A DNA stretch of 64,000 bases from Celoporthe dispersa (Eukaryota > Ascomycota > Sordariomycetes > Diaporthales > Cryphonectriaceae), in contig WAID01000003.1 of assembly GCA_016584495.1 (NCBI GenBank), positions 6,218,501 to 6,282,500 of the forward strand, in the 5' to 3' direction. The notes beneath the pieces are model-generated. The model searched no databases and was not told the origin of the DNA. It saw nothing but the letters and a program-made list of their open reading frames with translations. Shown here piece after piece: positions 1 through 11,597 of the stretch. The position numbers were made by a program, and so were the translations under genes. Each line of letters starts with the position of its first letter. The first letter of the stretch is position 1.

Positions 1-184
1 CAAAATGCCTTGCACTCAGTCATCAACCTAAACCCGCCAGATTACTACGTCAGTTGTAGTTCATCTCAATGATTTAGCGTCTCCTAAACATCATCGTCTC
101 TTGGAGAGGTCGCCGCCATCTTGGTTTTGACTCCGCTGCGTTCTGCCCAGCCTGGGCAAAAGGGCAGCAGCGGGTCCTTTCAAC
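1..184. other. Upstream region of TTI1
   Basis: This stretch leads into the TTI1 start codon at 185. It contains no open frame that I can tie to a protein. It may hold the TTI1 5' leader and core promoter, but I see no clear TATA element. Confidence 0.4.
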
Positions 185-3100
185 ATGGCCCAACAGCTTG
201 CGCAAGGATCTGAGTTTACCTCGTCAGCTAGGACTCAGTTCTTTGCAAAGGTCAGACGAGTCTTCCATACCACTGTTCTCCTTTCCGCTGACAAAGCCGC
301 AGCTTAAACCGGTCTGTGTCGAATTGAGCAAATGCGCCCTGCAGGGTCAACCAGGTCCGGACGGGGCGAGACGGACACAGGACCTTCTCACCCAGCTCAA
401 CGGTATGCTAGAAGGTCAGATCCAGTACGACGCAAGTGCACTGGACGATAAGATAGCCGACTACATCTTCTTCCCTCTGTCGCATCTGTTGCGCCGGCAC
501 GATGCCCAACCTGTCCGTCTCATCGAGACGGTCATCAAGACGCTGCGGCTGCTCATCCAGCATGGATGGAAAGCTAGGATCTCCAAGGACCTGTCGCAGC
601 AGCTCCTCATCCTGCTCACCTTCATCGTCGGCGGTGTACCGGGTAGAGATGGCAGCCAGCCTGCAAAGCCCGAGGAGACCATTCTTGAGGGCTACGGAGC
701 TCTCACTGCACTGATTAGGGCAGCTGGGGTGTCGGCTAAGGACTCGCCGCTCACGGATGCGAAGATCATACCATCTTTTGGACACGCCGTGTCGGTGATT
801 CTGGACGGCGTCACCGACGGAAGTACTCCTGAGATTCAACTCGAGTCACTGCAGGCCATCTCAGCCGTCTACATGACCGTCAAGCAGGATGAGGTGCTGG
901 CGACATTCTTCCCAGGCACTGTGTCTTCCGTGAGCCGACTGCTCTCGCCTCCCTCATCTACCAGAGCGCAGCGTAGGGTTCTCGTCAGCGGTGCGAACAC
1001 TCTCAAGCTTGTTGTCACCAAAGTTCTCAGCGACCTGAAAATACGCAACCTGCTGCGGGAACAAGATAAGAAAAGCGCTCCTGATACGGAGGAGCAGAGC
1101 CAAGATGGGAAGGGTGAAGGAAAGGTTCTCACACCGCCGTGGCTGGATGCCACAGTAGCACAGGTCAAGATTGCCCTGTCAACTGTTCTGAAGCTGAGGA
1201 ACCACGAAGGCGAAGATGTGCGCAATGCCATGGAAAAGCTGTGTATTGCTTTGTTGGATGAGTGTCATTCTTCCCTGTCCAACTGCAGTTCGATGCTTGT
1301 TGAGACCGCTGTGGTCTTGAGAGAAGACCACGGTGAGGGAGGGCACTGGCTTCGGCGTGCCAGATATTGGAGACGACCGCTCCCTCTTCTACGGCACGTC
1401 ACTACAAGACCTTGCCATCATCTACCCGGAGCTGGTGGACTCTATCAACACCACCGTGCACAAGTGGATCACGAGCATGCCTCGCATGATGCAGTCAGGC
1501 GACGAGCGGGTCAAGCAGCGGGCCATCCGCAATATCACCAAGGGCCAGGAGCTTCTGTCAGCCCTGGGCGTCGACTCATCGAGCCTCGAGGAGTCTCTGT
1601 CGTCCGCTCTTAGAGACAGCATCGTCGCGTTGATCCTCAATTCTAAAGACCCCAAAGTCATGAACGAGGTCGATCTGGACGTGAACCTGTGGCGGAATAC
1701 AAGTTTAGTACAGACGGGAGAGCAAGAACTGCAGACCTATCAGCCAGTACTGCTGCCTCAGGGTAGCCAGCGGGACACCCGGAGGGATGTCAATGCTCTG
1801 ATCCAGCACATCGGCTCCTCCAGACAGCAGACCAAGCTCGCGGCCGAGATGCTGCCCTATCTCCGCGACTCTCGTGGTGTCGACCAGATTGCCTCATATT
1901 GGCTGTCCTTTCAGCTCCTTAGATCCTCGTTCAGCAAGACCGTAGAAGTGGATGACCTCCTCGACCTTACTGACGCGATATCGGACCCTGCCTCCGAAGA
2001 CCAGAACCTCGTCTTCGATGAGCTGTATTCCTTCTCCGTATCTGTCCTCGATGCCCACTCCGACGCCACTGACGAGATTGACTGGCGCCTGGAGGCAATA
2101 GCCCTCGAAGTCACCGCCTTTGCGGCCTCCCGGCTTGGCCAGTCCTTCCGACCGGAGCTGATTGACGTGCTCTATCCGGTCTCAACCTTCCTTGGCTCGG
2201 CACGTCCGGAGCTCCGAAACCACGCCATCACCACTCTCAACAACCTCGCGGCAACCTGCGGCTACGGAAATGTCTCTGAGCTGATCATCGACAATGTGGA
2301 CTACATGGTCAACTCGGTGTCGTTGCGCCTCAACCAGTTTGATATCTCCCCAGCGTCGACCAAAGTGTTGACCATGATGATTCGTCTCACCGGACCGAAG
2401 CTGCTCCCCTTTCTGGACGATGTCGTGGCAGGGATCTTTGCTGCACTGGATAATTACCACGGCTACACTGCTTTCGTGGAGAGTCTATTTGGTGTGCTTT
2501 CAGAAGTTGTTGAGCAGGGAGTCAAGTCTGATAGACTGGTCACTGAGGGTGGGAAGACTGCGCCCGTCGACCACAGGAAGCGTCCGTTACAATCCTCCGG
2601 CTTGGAAGAGGCTCTCGCCTTCCTACACAAACGCACCAAGAGAGCGAGAGAGCAAGAAGAAGAGGGAGACGTCGAGGAGATCATACGTGGTCACCCTCGA
2701 GCTGCGTGGAAATCCGCCGAGGATGAACTTGATGCCATAGAAGCCCGGGATCATGGCGGAGATGAACCACCCGAGGATCCACCTCAAGACACTGAAGAGG
2801 TTGCGATACCACAGACGCCAACCTATACACTCATGACCAAGATTACCTCACTGACCCAACACTACCTCACCTCACCTCAGCCGACTTTTGCGGAAGCAGC
2901 TGCTGGACTTGCTCTCGAAAGTGTCGCCAGCACTTGCACCAGATGAGAATGCCTTCCTTCCGTTGGTAAACGATGTCTGGCCCGTCATCATCAGTCGGCT
3001 GCATGACACGGAGCCTTATGTCGTGATCGCCGCCTGTGGGACGCTGAGTGCGCTCTGCTCCAGTGCAGGCGATTTCTTAAGCACCCGCATGAAGACGGAG

Positions 3101-3592
3101 TGGTGGGAAACTCTAGGATCATGGTGTTTCAGGGCCAAAGACGAGGCGCGCAAGAGCAGAGGTGGTGGCCCTGCGCCTAAGTCGAAAAGTAAGACCTCAG
3201 GCGACAGCAACAGGATCCTCATACCGGTTCGAGGCACGGATGACTACGACAGGCTTCAACTTGAAGCTGCTGCGTCGCGCTCCATCACGACGAGCCCCGG
3301 CCTCGGCAGGTTCGCCTCAGCCGCGCAGACATGGGGCGCGGTCGTCTCAATGCTCATCGCGGTTGTCTCGTACGTTCGGATCGAAGATGAAATATTCGAT
3401 CAGATTCTCGACCTGCTGGCCGACGATGTGCTGCCGCGGAGTGAGGAAGCTCGAAAGGCGTTGGAGGCCGTGAATGCCGACGCAGTCTGGTTAGCATTGT
3501 ATGAACGGGGATTGCTTGTTGTGCCTCCAACCACACCGGCGATGGACGGAGTGGTATTTGCACCGCTGGAGGGTAAGACAAGGGAGCATTGA
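185..3592 (+). CDS. tti1: TTI1, TTT-complex HEAT-repeat subunit (two apparent 1-nt frame breaks)
   Basis: TTI1 forms the TTT complex with TEL2 and TTI2, a co-chaperone that matures the PIKK kinases (TOR, ATM/ATR-type). The first exon, 185-250, encodes 22 residues starting MAQQLAQ; a 52-nt intron (251-302) follows; the rest is one exon ending at 3592. The protein is all-helical HEAT-type sequence. Recognisable stretches are DYIFFPLSHLLRR near the N-terminus and IDNVDYMVNSVSLRLNQF about two thirds along. The frame changes at GGG 1341-1343 and at TTTT 2886-2889, each with one surplus base. Removing one base at each gives a continuous 1,117-residue protein, the usual TTI1 length. A GTAAGA at 3572 could start a last intron, so the extreme C-terminus is uncertain. 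The family call is by recognition of the sequence, not by search. Confidence 0.85.
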
Positions 3593-3914
3593 ATCGAGTC
3601 ACGGTTCGGCACAGCGTTCTAGTGTAGCTGATCGTGCATTGACTGCCTCTGGCTGGATCAGCAGAGCGTTCGAGCAGCCAAGGCTTCACCAAGCTATTAA
3701 TAACACGAAGATCGATTCCACGGCAAATCTGCCCTGGCAACCCTGGACCTTGCTACTTACGCACGGATATAGCGGCTCAGCTCAGTGACCTTTGACTTTA
3801 ACCTTCCGCTCCGATCCTCCCGGCCCCTTAAATCTGTGCAGAGGCCTTGACCGTCTCCGCCGCCCCGGTTACGATTGGCTTGAGGATGCCTGAAGAAACC
3901 AGCAGCTCTTGCCA
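3593..3914. other. Intergenic, TTI1 to HET gene
   Basis: About 320 nt between two genes on the same strand. An ATG at 3886 is out of frame with the HET gene and opens only a short frame, so it could act as an upstream ORF if transcription starts before it. I see nothing else. Confidence 0.4.
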
Positions 3915-5912
3915 ATGGGTACAGCGGACGGAGAGGCTGTTGGCGCGATCCCCTACCAGGCCCTCGAGACCTCTCATACCGTGCGGCTGATCAGCGCCCG
4001 CCGATGCCCCACAGACGCGAGAATAAGGCTATCTCTTCAACATGTCGACCTCTTCAACGACGAGACCCGCCCGCACTATACAGCCATCTCCTATGTCTGG
4101 GGGCCGCCTCGGCTCGACCCGCGGATCGTCCTCATCGAGGGTCAGCCGTGCAGGGTCCTCGCGAGCATCTACCCCATCCTGGAGCTCATGTGCGACCACG
4201 GCGCCCGAGGAGAGGATACGTATTTCTGGATCGACTATCTCTGCATCAACCAAGGTGATGAGTGTGAGCGCGGCCAACAGGTCGCCCTCATGGGCCAGCT
4301 GTACTGCCGCGCCTATCGCACAATCGTCTGGCTCGGACCCAGCACGCCCGACACCCGCGGTGCGACGGCAGCGATGCACCTCATCGCGGCGTGGCGACAT
4401 GGGGCAGCGTCTCACGAGCAGTTCGCCGCGCGAGACGCCATCACGGATGAGCAGTGGCGCGCGCTGAGCAGGTGGATGCTTCGGCCGTGGTGGACGCGCG
4501 TGTGGACGCTGCAGGAGTTTTTGCTGCCCGACCGGCTGGTCTTCCACTGCGGGCCCGAGAGCGTCACCAAGGCGACGTGGTCGCAGGCCGTGGGGATGAT
4601 GTACGACTATGCCGCGGCAGGCCTGCTGGAGCACAAGGCCTTCGGAAACCAGTGGGCGAGGAGAAGGCTGCTGGGACACTATAACAACAAGGCGTTTAGA
4701 GACAAGATGGGCCTCGTGGCCATGATGGCTTATGTGGGGTACTACCAGGCTACAAACCAGAGGGATCGGATCTATGCGCTGCTGGGTGTCTGCACCGACC
4801 GAGATCGAGACGTGGTTGGGCAGGCAGACTACCGAGCGAGTGTCGAGGAGGTGTATACCCGGCTAGCGGTGAGGTTCATACAAGTGCATCGGAGCCTCGA
4901 TATCATCTGCTTCGCGGCGCTGCTGAACAAAGCCCTCGATGACAGCGCGGAGGGCGATGAAGGGCCGCTACCATCCTGGATCCCAGACTGGCGACGCTTT
5001 GCGCACCGAGCTTCACGGCCGGTACCCTCGATGGTCAGCGAGCCGAGCCGACAGCACATTGGCAACTTTCGACCCACCGGCTTTGAACCAAATCCGGACC
5101 TGACCTACATGGCCTCAGCAAACCTACCGGCACGGTACTCCGTCTCAGAAGACCAGCGACGGCTGACCTGCCAAGGCCTGATCATTGACACCATCGACGG
5201 ACTGGGCCCCGCTCATCACCCTGCGCCGGCCCGCGGTGATGACCCGAGCCTTCATCTGGTCCAGTCTACATCTCGAATGAACCTCAAGGAAGCGAAAAGC
5301 AATTCCGCGCTCGACAGAGTCCTCTCGCAAGCGTCCTCCGACTCGGTTCTCGAGGCCCTCGTCCGCAGCCTCTCACTCGACCGATCTGGCCGATACCTCA
5401 CCTCTGCGGCCCGACTACCGTCTTACATGCACGAATTTCAACACGCCCTGGCGAGCGCGACGGGTGCTCGACCTTTCCCCACAACAGCATGCGCGCCGGT
5501 CATGGAGTGGTTCCTAGCAAACCAAACCCTCCGCGTCCGGGGCGCCACGCTGAGAGGTCACTGTGAAGCAGCAACGCCCCCGCCGGCTGCGAGGACGAGG
5601 ACGAGGACGACGGCGGGGCCGAAGAAGCATACCATCTGGCGCGCGGCAGAGACAACGGCCGGGGAGTGGCCGTGGGACTGTCGGCTGGTTGTCACGGCTG
5701 GGGGGGACGTGGGCATGGCGCCGAGGCTGGCGAGGAAGGACGATGTGGTCTGTGTGCTTGTTGGGTGTAGTGTTCCCGTGGTTCTGAGGCGGTCGGACAA
5801 GGGTGGTGACCAGACAGGCTTCACCCTGATTGGCGAGTGTTTTCTGCCTGGTTTTATGGAGGGCGAGGCCCTCGACGAAGGGAGGGAGGTACGGGACGTT
5901 ATTTTGGTGTAG
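3915..5912 (+). CDS. HET-domain (heterokaryon incompatibility) protein
   Basis: This is an intronless gene of 665 residues. The HET domain occupies roughly residues 30-210. Its usual blocks are visible: YTAISYVWG with a following VLIEGQPC, then FWIDYLCINQ, ERGQQVALMGQLY and TIVWLGPS, and later WWTRVWTLQE. The C-terminal half ends with the common HET tail (DDVVCVLVGCSVPVVLR, then a GECFLPGFMEGEAL-like block). HET proteins act in the cytoplasm in nonself recognition and can trigger incompatibility cell death, but most genomic copies have no known partner. No NACHT, WD or ankyrin module is present, so this is a stand-alone HET protein. The ATG at 3915 is the first in frame; the TTG two codons earlier is not a likely start. 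The frame is intact. Confidence 0.9.
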   Translation: MGTADGEAVGAIPYQALETSHTVRLISARRCPTDARIRLSLQHVDLFNDETRPHYTAISYVWGPPRLDPRIVLIEGQPCRVLASIYPILELMCDHGARGEDTYFWIDYLCINQGDECERGQQVALMGQLYCRAYRTIVWLGPSTPDTRGATAAMHLIAAWRHGAASHEQFAARDAITDEQWRALSRWMLRPWWTRVWTLQEFLLPDRLVFHCGPESVTKATWSQAVGMMYDYAAAGLLEHKAFGNQWARRRLLGHYNNKAFRDKMGLVAMMAYVGYYQATNQRDRIYALLGVCTDRDRDVVGQADYRASVEEVYTRLAVRFIQVHRSLDIICFAALLNKALDDSAEGDEGPLPSWIPDWRRFAHRASRPVPSMVSEPSRQHIGNFRPTGFEPNPDLTYMASANLPARYSVSEDQRRLTCQGLIIDTIDGLGPAHHPAPARGDDPSLHLVQSTSRMNLKEAKSNSALDRVLSQASSDSVLEALVRSLSLDRSGRYLTSAARLPSYMHEFQHALASATGARPFPTTACAPVMEWFLANQTLRVRGATLRGHCEAATPPPAARTRTRTTAGPKKHTIWRAAETTAGEWPWDCRLVVTAGGDVGMAPRLARKDDVVCVLVGCSVPVVLRRSDKGGDQTGFTLIGECFLPGFMEGEALDEGREVRDVILV

Positions 5913-8900
5913 GAGGGGATGACGAAGAGCGTGCCGTGGCGTTCTCCAAAAAGCCCACGGCCGTCTTGCACGAGCCGACGAGAGCTGGTGAGAAGATCGT
6001 TCCACAGGAATGAATAGGGATTGTCAGGGCTATGTCCTCTAAAACTGACACCTAAACAGCCAGACCCACACCACATTTCTCGCCACCTGTCGCTATCCGT
6101 CCCTCCATTGACTTTCGAAATGCATATTATATTATCCACCCCCGTCCTTGCAAGATTCATGTAAGCCAATTCACAGGTACAAATGGTACCACTGCCGCCC
6201 ACGCCGTCATATTGCTGACCAGCGCAGACTCTACACCCTGCCGGAAGCCTATAATTAAGGTGGCTCATGTTGTGATCATTTGGGTAGGCGCTTCCTAATA
6301 AGTTTGCCATGGGATTAATAAGATGCAGCACGTTTATCTTGTTACTTTGAAAATGACACATGGCGTCAGCAATAAGCAGCAAACAACCTCCAGACGGCCG
6401 GAGTCGTGTGAGGCAGTAGGATTTGTTCAATGTACTTGTAGGCTTCAGTCAGTAGTAAGTGAGAAGAACACGTAATAGGAAGTCATTTGCGAGCTGCGTG
6501 TAGAGTCGTGCGTAACGGTTATTATGAAAGGCTCGTCGGTTCGCCAGGTTGTAATCAGATAGAGAGGCTAAGAAGACAGAAGAAAGAAAAAAACGGACCA
6601 GATAGCCTTCTCCTTGCAATTTTAATCCCTAATCACCACTACTCCTGCAATGAACTTAGTCCATACGATAAGGATACCCATCGGACGCTGGTCACATAGT
6701 AGAACGGGGCTGTTTTAGTGACCTCTCCCGGGGACGGCGGCGCCCGGCGGGGGCGGACACACTTCCCTTCAGCCGCAACTCTGATTGTCGTGAAGAAGGT
6801 TATGCCTAGGCCTGGGCAGGGCGCTAGCATACGGCGGGCGCACGACATGTTCCTCGGCTGGACATGACTATGAGAGTTAGGCCGGCAGCAGCAGACCATG
6901 CAGGGAAAAGAATAGCCATGTACGGCAGTGCTACGACCATGGGAACCTTTTTTTGAGGACCTGCACTAGTGGCCCTCTAGAAACGCTAGAAGCCCTGTTG
7001 TGATTGATTATGCGACATGGAACGGACGAGATGAAAGGAGATCGGGAGAGGCTGCGGCCGGGGGGGGGGGGCGTTGTGGAGACCAGCAGATTGACGAGGA
7101 CCAATTGATCTATGTCTTTTGGTTCGACGAGGAGGAGGAGGAGAGGAGGAGGAGGGACATGGGACGCGTGACATGGGTGACATGGGACAGCAAAAAAAAA
7201 GTCTGCCCGAGGGACCAGCGTGATCTTCCTCGAGGGCACCGTGATATGAACAGACCGACGCGTCACTCATCATGGGCCCAGTGGCGGAATCCCCAGCGAT
7301 ACCAAAGAGCATGTCGTGCTCGGACGCCCTCCAGCCAGCAGATGTCGCCTGCGGTCGAGAGGAGAAAGCCCACCGCAACGGTTTGTACGTAATGAATTGC
7401 TGAGACAGATTCTGGGGTACTGGGGAACGGTAATTTCACGCTGGTAGAGATTATTACTGTGTATGTGTCGTCGAATTGATCGAGTCAGTCCCCCTCGGAT
7501 AAGATGTGAGAATCGGGACTAGACCCAAAGGAGATTGAGGTGACGTTTGTTCAGATGGGGACAGCGACCTGATGAGTTCCATAGTATGTTCTATGTAGTA
7601 GACGGTATTTGTATGTCAAGTATCTAAGGGGGGGGAGAAGGAGAGAGAGGGAGAGAAGAGAAGCAAGAAGGATATAAAAAAACAACCAACCAAAAACCAC
7701 TCACCTATTCCTGTTCCCTGCTCTTTATCTTCTTGGCACCCCCGCTGACCCCCCCTTTTTTTTTCTTTCTTCCCTTCTTGCCTGTTCCTCACTTCTCACC
7801 TCTCGCCTACAGCCTGCCTGACCAAAGATCGCACCCGGCGTGCAGTCAAAGATGCAGCCAGGCGTAGATGTCGCAGGCCCGAGGCGGAGAGGACGTGAGG
7901 TGGAGGTTCCCACACGTGGAGCAGCGGGAGGAGCCCGTTACATACACAAGCATGCATCGGAAGGCACGCACCTGCCAGCAATGAGGCTCTTCTCTCCCAA
8001 TTTGTCATGTAATGAGTATGCACATACTATGTACACACATCCTACTACTATTGTACGCAGTCGTGTTTAGCTGCGGGCTGCACAACTCGAAGCAGCCTAG
8101 GCCGCGCAGAGAAGCCACCCCACCCCCACCTTCCTCATTGGCAGTCTGGCATTCTTATCAGGAGGCAGGGATGATGCTACCGTTAGCCCACGCAGCAATC
8201 CCTGTCGACAAAGCCTGCCAGGGGGAGGGGAAGGGGGATCTTCAACTCAGGCTTTCTCTCTCTCTCTCGACGTCAAGCCACACACCCAAACCGGGCAGGG
8301 GGAGTCATTTTCGAGCCAAAATGCTGCTGCTACTGCCACCATCACTGCCACCACCACTGCCACCTTCACCTGTTCAGGGGTCCAGCAGGAATATCGCTCA
8401 CCTGAGCATATGACCTCCTCCGTGTGCAGCTTCCCCCCCCCCCCCGGGGCGTCCACGCTCCTGTTGCATGCCCCAGCCTGCCAACCTTCCATCCAGACGA
8501 GGTACCGTGTCCTTGGTCCCGGAGAGACCCTTTAGGGAGCCAGTGGGGCGGCATGCTGGGAATCCTAGTCATTCGTCCACCATACTACCACAATAGTAAT
8601 ATACTAATGGTAGTACGAACGACGACGACGACGACGCCTAGCCCTTCCGACCCAGCCTCGGTCGCCCGTCCCTTGGCGCCAGTTCGGCCTCTCTCTCTCC
8701 CCCTGCTGGGAATGTCTTGGTCTGGTGAGAGCGCCCAGGTCACACCAGGGCGCCATCTCGTCTGGGCTGCAATGGAGCTCTAACTACTTGCTGTGCTGCT
8801 CACGGCTTGCAGGCTGCTTGCTGCTGCTAAGCCCGCGTCTTGTCTCAGCCACCTACGGACTGCAGGTAGATTACACGCCATGATCCTCTTTCTTTCTCTC

Positions 8901-9487
8901 TCTCTCTCTGTCTCTCTCTTCTCTTCTCTCTTGGGATCGAACGTAGGAACCCTGGGCCACCAGGGGCTCACCTTGCTGGTCCAGCCTCTTGCTATCATAA
9001 GTGTATTATCTCCTACCAACTATGTACTTCCCGAATTCTGGCGTCGCCCGAGTGCTTAGCACACTAACTGATACCGTTCTCGAACCGCCTATCCTTCAGC
9101 CCATAGCACCACCTTGGGGAGTGAGTGCCTTGGCGCTGCTTCGAGGCCAGCTTAGCTCCAGCGCCCCTGTCGTCGTGGCGAGCCATCCTTATCAGGGACG
9201 TGTGGCCACTCCGAACCTTACCTTACTAGTATTATGTAGTTTACACACACACACGCGAGATCTGACCATGTCGCTCTCCTCGTATAAGAAGCAGGCCCTG
9301 GCCCGCCCCCCGACCCTGCAGCCGCGAGATGGAGAGAACGTCTTCTGCTTGTCCTCCCCCCCCCCCCAAGCCGGTGTAATTCTTCCTCTTCTCCTTCTTC
9401 CTCTCGCCAGCAGCGCCCGACGACCCCAATCTCAAGGCCTGTCCTGGAGGGTTTCGATTCACTAGGTGTGACGCCGCCGCAGACAAG
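5913..9487. other. Long gene-free region upstream of the amino-acid permease
   Basis: About 3.6 kb without a convincing protein gene. It holds unusual base runs: 12 G at 7060-7071, 13 C at 8433-8445 and 12 C at 9356-9367, CT-repeat tracts near 8246-8268 and 8892-8930, a GAC repeat near 8620-8637 and a CTGCCA-like repeat near 8325-8365. The part nearest 9488 has pyrimidine tracts like a fungal promoter or 5' leader, and a 5'-UTR intron is possible there (GTAAT... to ...CGCCAG around 9375-9412). Short open frames in both strands have low-complexity translations and I do not call them. Confidence 0.5.
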
Positions 9488-11597
9488 ATGGAACACCACG
9501 ACGAAAAGGATGTCTCTGGCAAGGAGGCCTATGAGCCTCGGGTCGCGTCCGGCTCGGACATTGTCGACGAGGAGGTCGGCGTTGTCCACAAGGGGAGCAA
9601 CCTGAGCCGCGACCTGAAGAACAGACACATGCAGAGTAAGTTCTTCTTCTTCCTGAGCTACCTAACATTTTTTTTCCCTCTCCCGTCGTTGCCCACACCC
9701 TTTCGTATCTCTGCGAATGAAAAAGTTACTCTGAACTGGACCGGAACACCTTGTGCTAACCATCATCCTACTAGTGATTGCTATCGGTGCGACTGACTCG
9801 ATCCCCACCTCTCCCTCCTTTCACAATTCTAATATGGACTTTGTGTAGGTGGTGCCATCGGTGCTGGTCTCTTCGTCGGATCCGGAAGTGCCCTCCGAAC
9901 CGGCGGTCCTGGAGCCCTCGTCATCTGTTATATGATCATCGGCGTGATGCTGCTGTTTACATGCCAGGCCCTGGCCGAGCTGGCCGTCCTCTATCCGGTC
10001 AACGGTGCTTTCTATACCTACATTGTCCGGTTCATCGATCCCTCGTGGGGTTTCGCCATGGGCTGGGACTATGCCATCTCCTGGCTGACGGTGTTGCCGT
10101 TTGAGCTCGTGGCCGCCTCCATCACCATCACCTTCTGGCGAGACGATCTGAATATGGGTTGGTGGTCCCTCCCCTCTCCTCCCCCCTTTAGAGGCGGGCG
10201 TTTCGAAAAGACAAAAGAGTGAGTGCTGACATCTCAATCTGCTCTCAAGGTATCTGGGTCGCCGTCTTCCTCGTGGTCCTCTCCATCATCCAGATCTTCG
10301 GCGTCCGCGGCTATGGTGAGGTCGAGTTCGTCCTCTCCATGATCAAGATTACCGCGTGCACAGGCTTCATCATCCTGGGCATCATCATCAACTGCGGTGG
10401 CGTCGGTAACCAGGGCTATATCGGAGCAAAGTACTGGCACGATCCTGGTGCATTCAACGGATTCAACGGCTTTTGCAGGTAAACACCCCCCCCTACCTGC
10501 CCATACCTTCTTTTCTTTTTGATGATTATAGCGCCTATTTTTTGGGGTACTGTGTGGCTGACGAGGACACACGACGCAACCAGCGTGTTTGTGACGGCCT
10601 GCTTCGCCTTTGGCGGGACTGAGCTTGTCGGTCTCGCCGCCGCCGAGTCCGTGAACCCCAGGAAGGCGATCCCCCAGGCCACAAAGCAGGTCTTCTGGCG
10701 GATCTGCTTCTTCTACGTTGTCAACCTCTTCATCGTCGGCCTCATCCTGCCCTACACGGACCCCCAGACTGGAGGGCGCCTCCGGCGCCAACACCAAGGC
10801 CTCGCCCTTTGTGCTCGCCATCCAGGACGCCGGCATCTCCGTCCTGCCCTCCATCTTCAACGTGGTCATCACCCTGGCCGTCATCTCCGTGGCCAACTCG
10901 TGCACGTTCGGCTCGACCCGGACGATGCAGGCCATGGCCGAGCGGGGAATGGCCCCGAGGTTCCTGGCCTACGTCGACGGCTCCGGCCGCCCCATCTGGT
11001 GCATCGCTGTGCAGATCGCCTTTGGCTTCCTCGCCTTCATCGGTGAGGCCACGGACCAGAGCACCATCTTCGGCTGGCTGCTCTCGCTGTCGGGCCTGTC
11101 GTACCTCTTCGTCTGGGGCACCATCTGCGCCACCCACATCCGCTTCCGCAAGGCCTGGAAGGCCCACGGCTACACCCTCGACCAGATCCCTTACAAGCCT
11201 ACCCTCGGCGTCTGGGGCAGCTGGATCGGTCTCATCCTCGCCGTGCTGTGCCTGATCGCGACCTTCTACAGCTCCCTCTACGTAAGCCAAAATAACCCTC
11301 CTCCTCCTCCTCCTTCTCCTCCTGGCTACCAGAATTTCTCGCTGACCCTCGTCTTGCTCTTCACAGCCTTCCGCCGACGCCACCCCTAATGCCTCGGTCT
11401 TTTTCGAGAGCTTCCTCGCCGCGCCTGTGGTCCTCGTCCTGTACCTCGGCTGGAAGATCTGCACCAGGGACTGGCGCCTGATGGTTCCCATTCAGGAGAT
11501 GGACCTCAAGTCCGGCCTGCGCCTGTTCAACCCCGAGGACGATGATGTTCCTCCCAAGCAGAGCTGGTTCAAGCGCATCGTACACGGTCTTATCTAG
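9488..11597 (+). CDS. Amino-acid permease, APC superfamily, YAT/GABA-general type
   Basis: A plasma-membrane proton-coupled amino-acid permease of 541 residues. I place six exons: 9488-9635, 9775-9786 (12 nt), 9849-10157, 10250-10478, 10584-11281 and 11367-11597, all with GT-AG ends and matching phases. The first transmembrane segment carries the family block IAIGGAIGAGLFVGSGSAL, followed by the GALVICYMIIG helix and AELAVLYPVNGAFYTY. Later blocks FAFGGTELVGLAAAES and NSCTFGSTRTMQAMAERG are typical of fungal general amino-acid permeases. The frame breaks at CCCCC 10761-10765. With four C the protein reads PYTDPRLEGASG, as expected in this family. Substrate cannot be told from sequence. The long leader upstream suggests regulated expression, but that is inference. 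Confidence 0.9.

Noticed and set aside
1299..1341. A 43-nt GT-AG intron could also repair the first frame change in TTI1
   Set aside because: It lacks a good branch site and would delete VETAVVLRE, which fits the protein. Removing one G at 1341-1343 keeps all sequence.
3572..3660. Possible last intron of TTI1 starting at GTAAGA
   Set aside because: A stop follows 19 nt later in the open frame and no final exon could be recognised, so I kept the simpler end at 3592 while noting the doubt.
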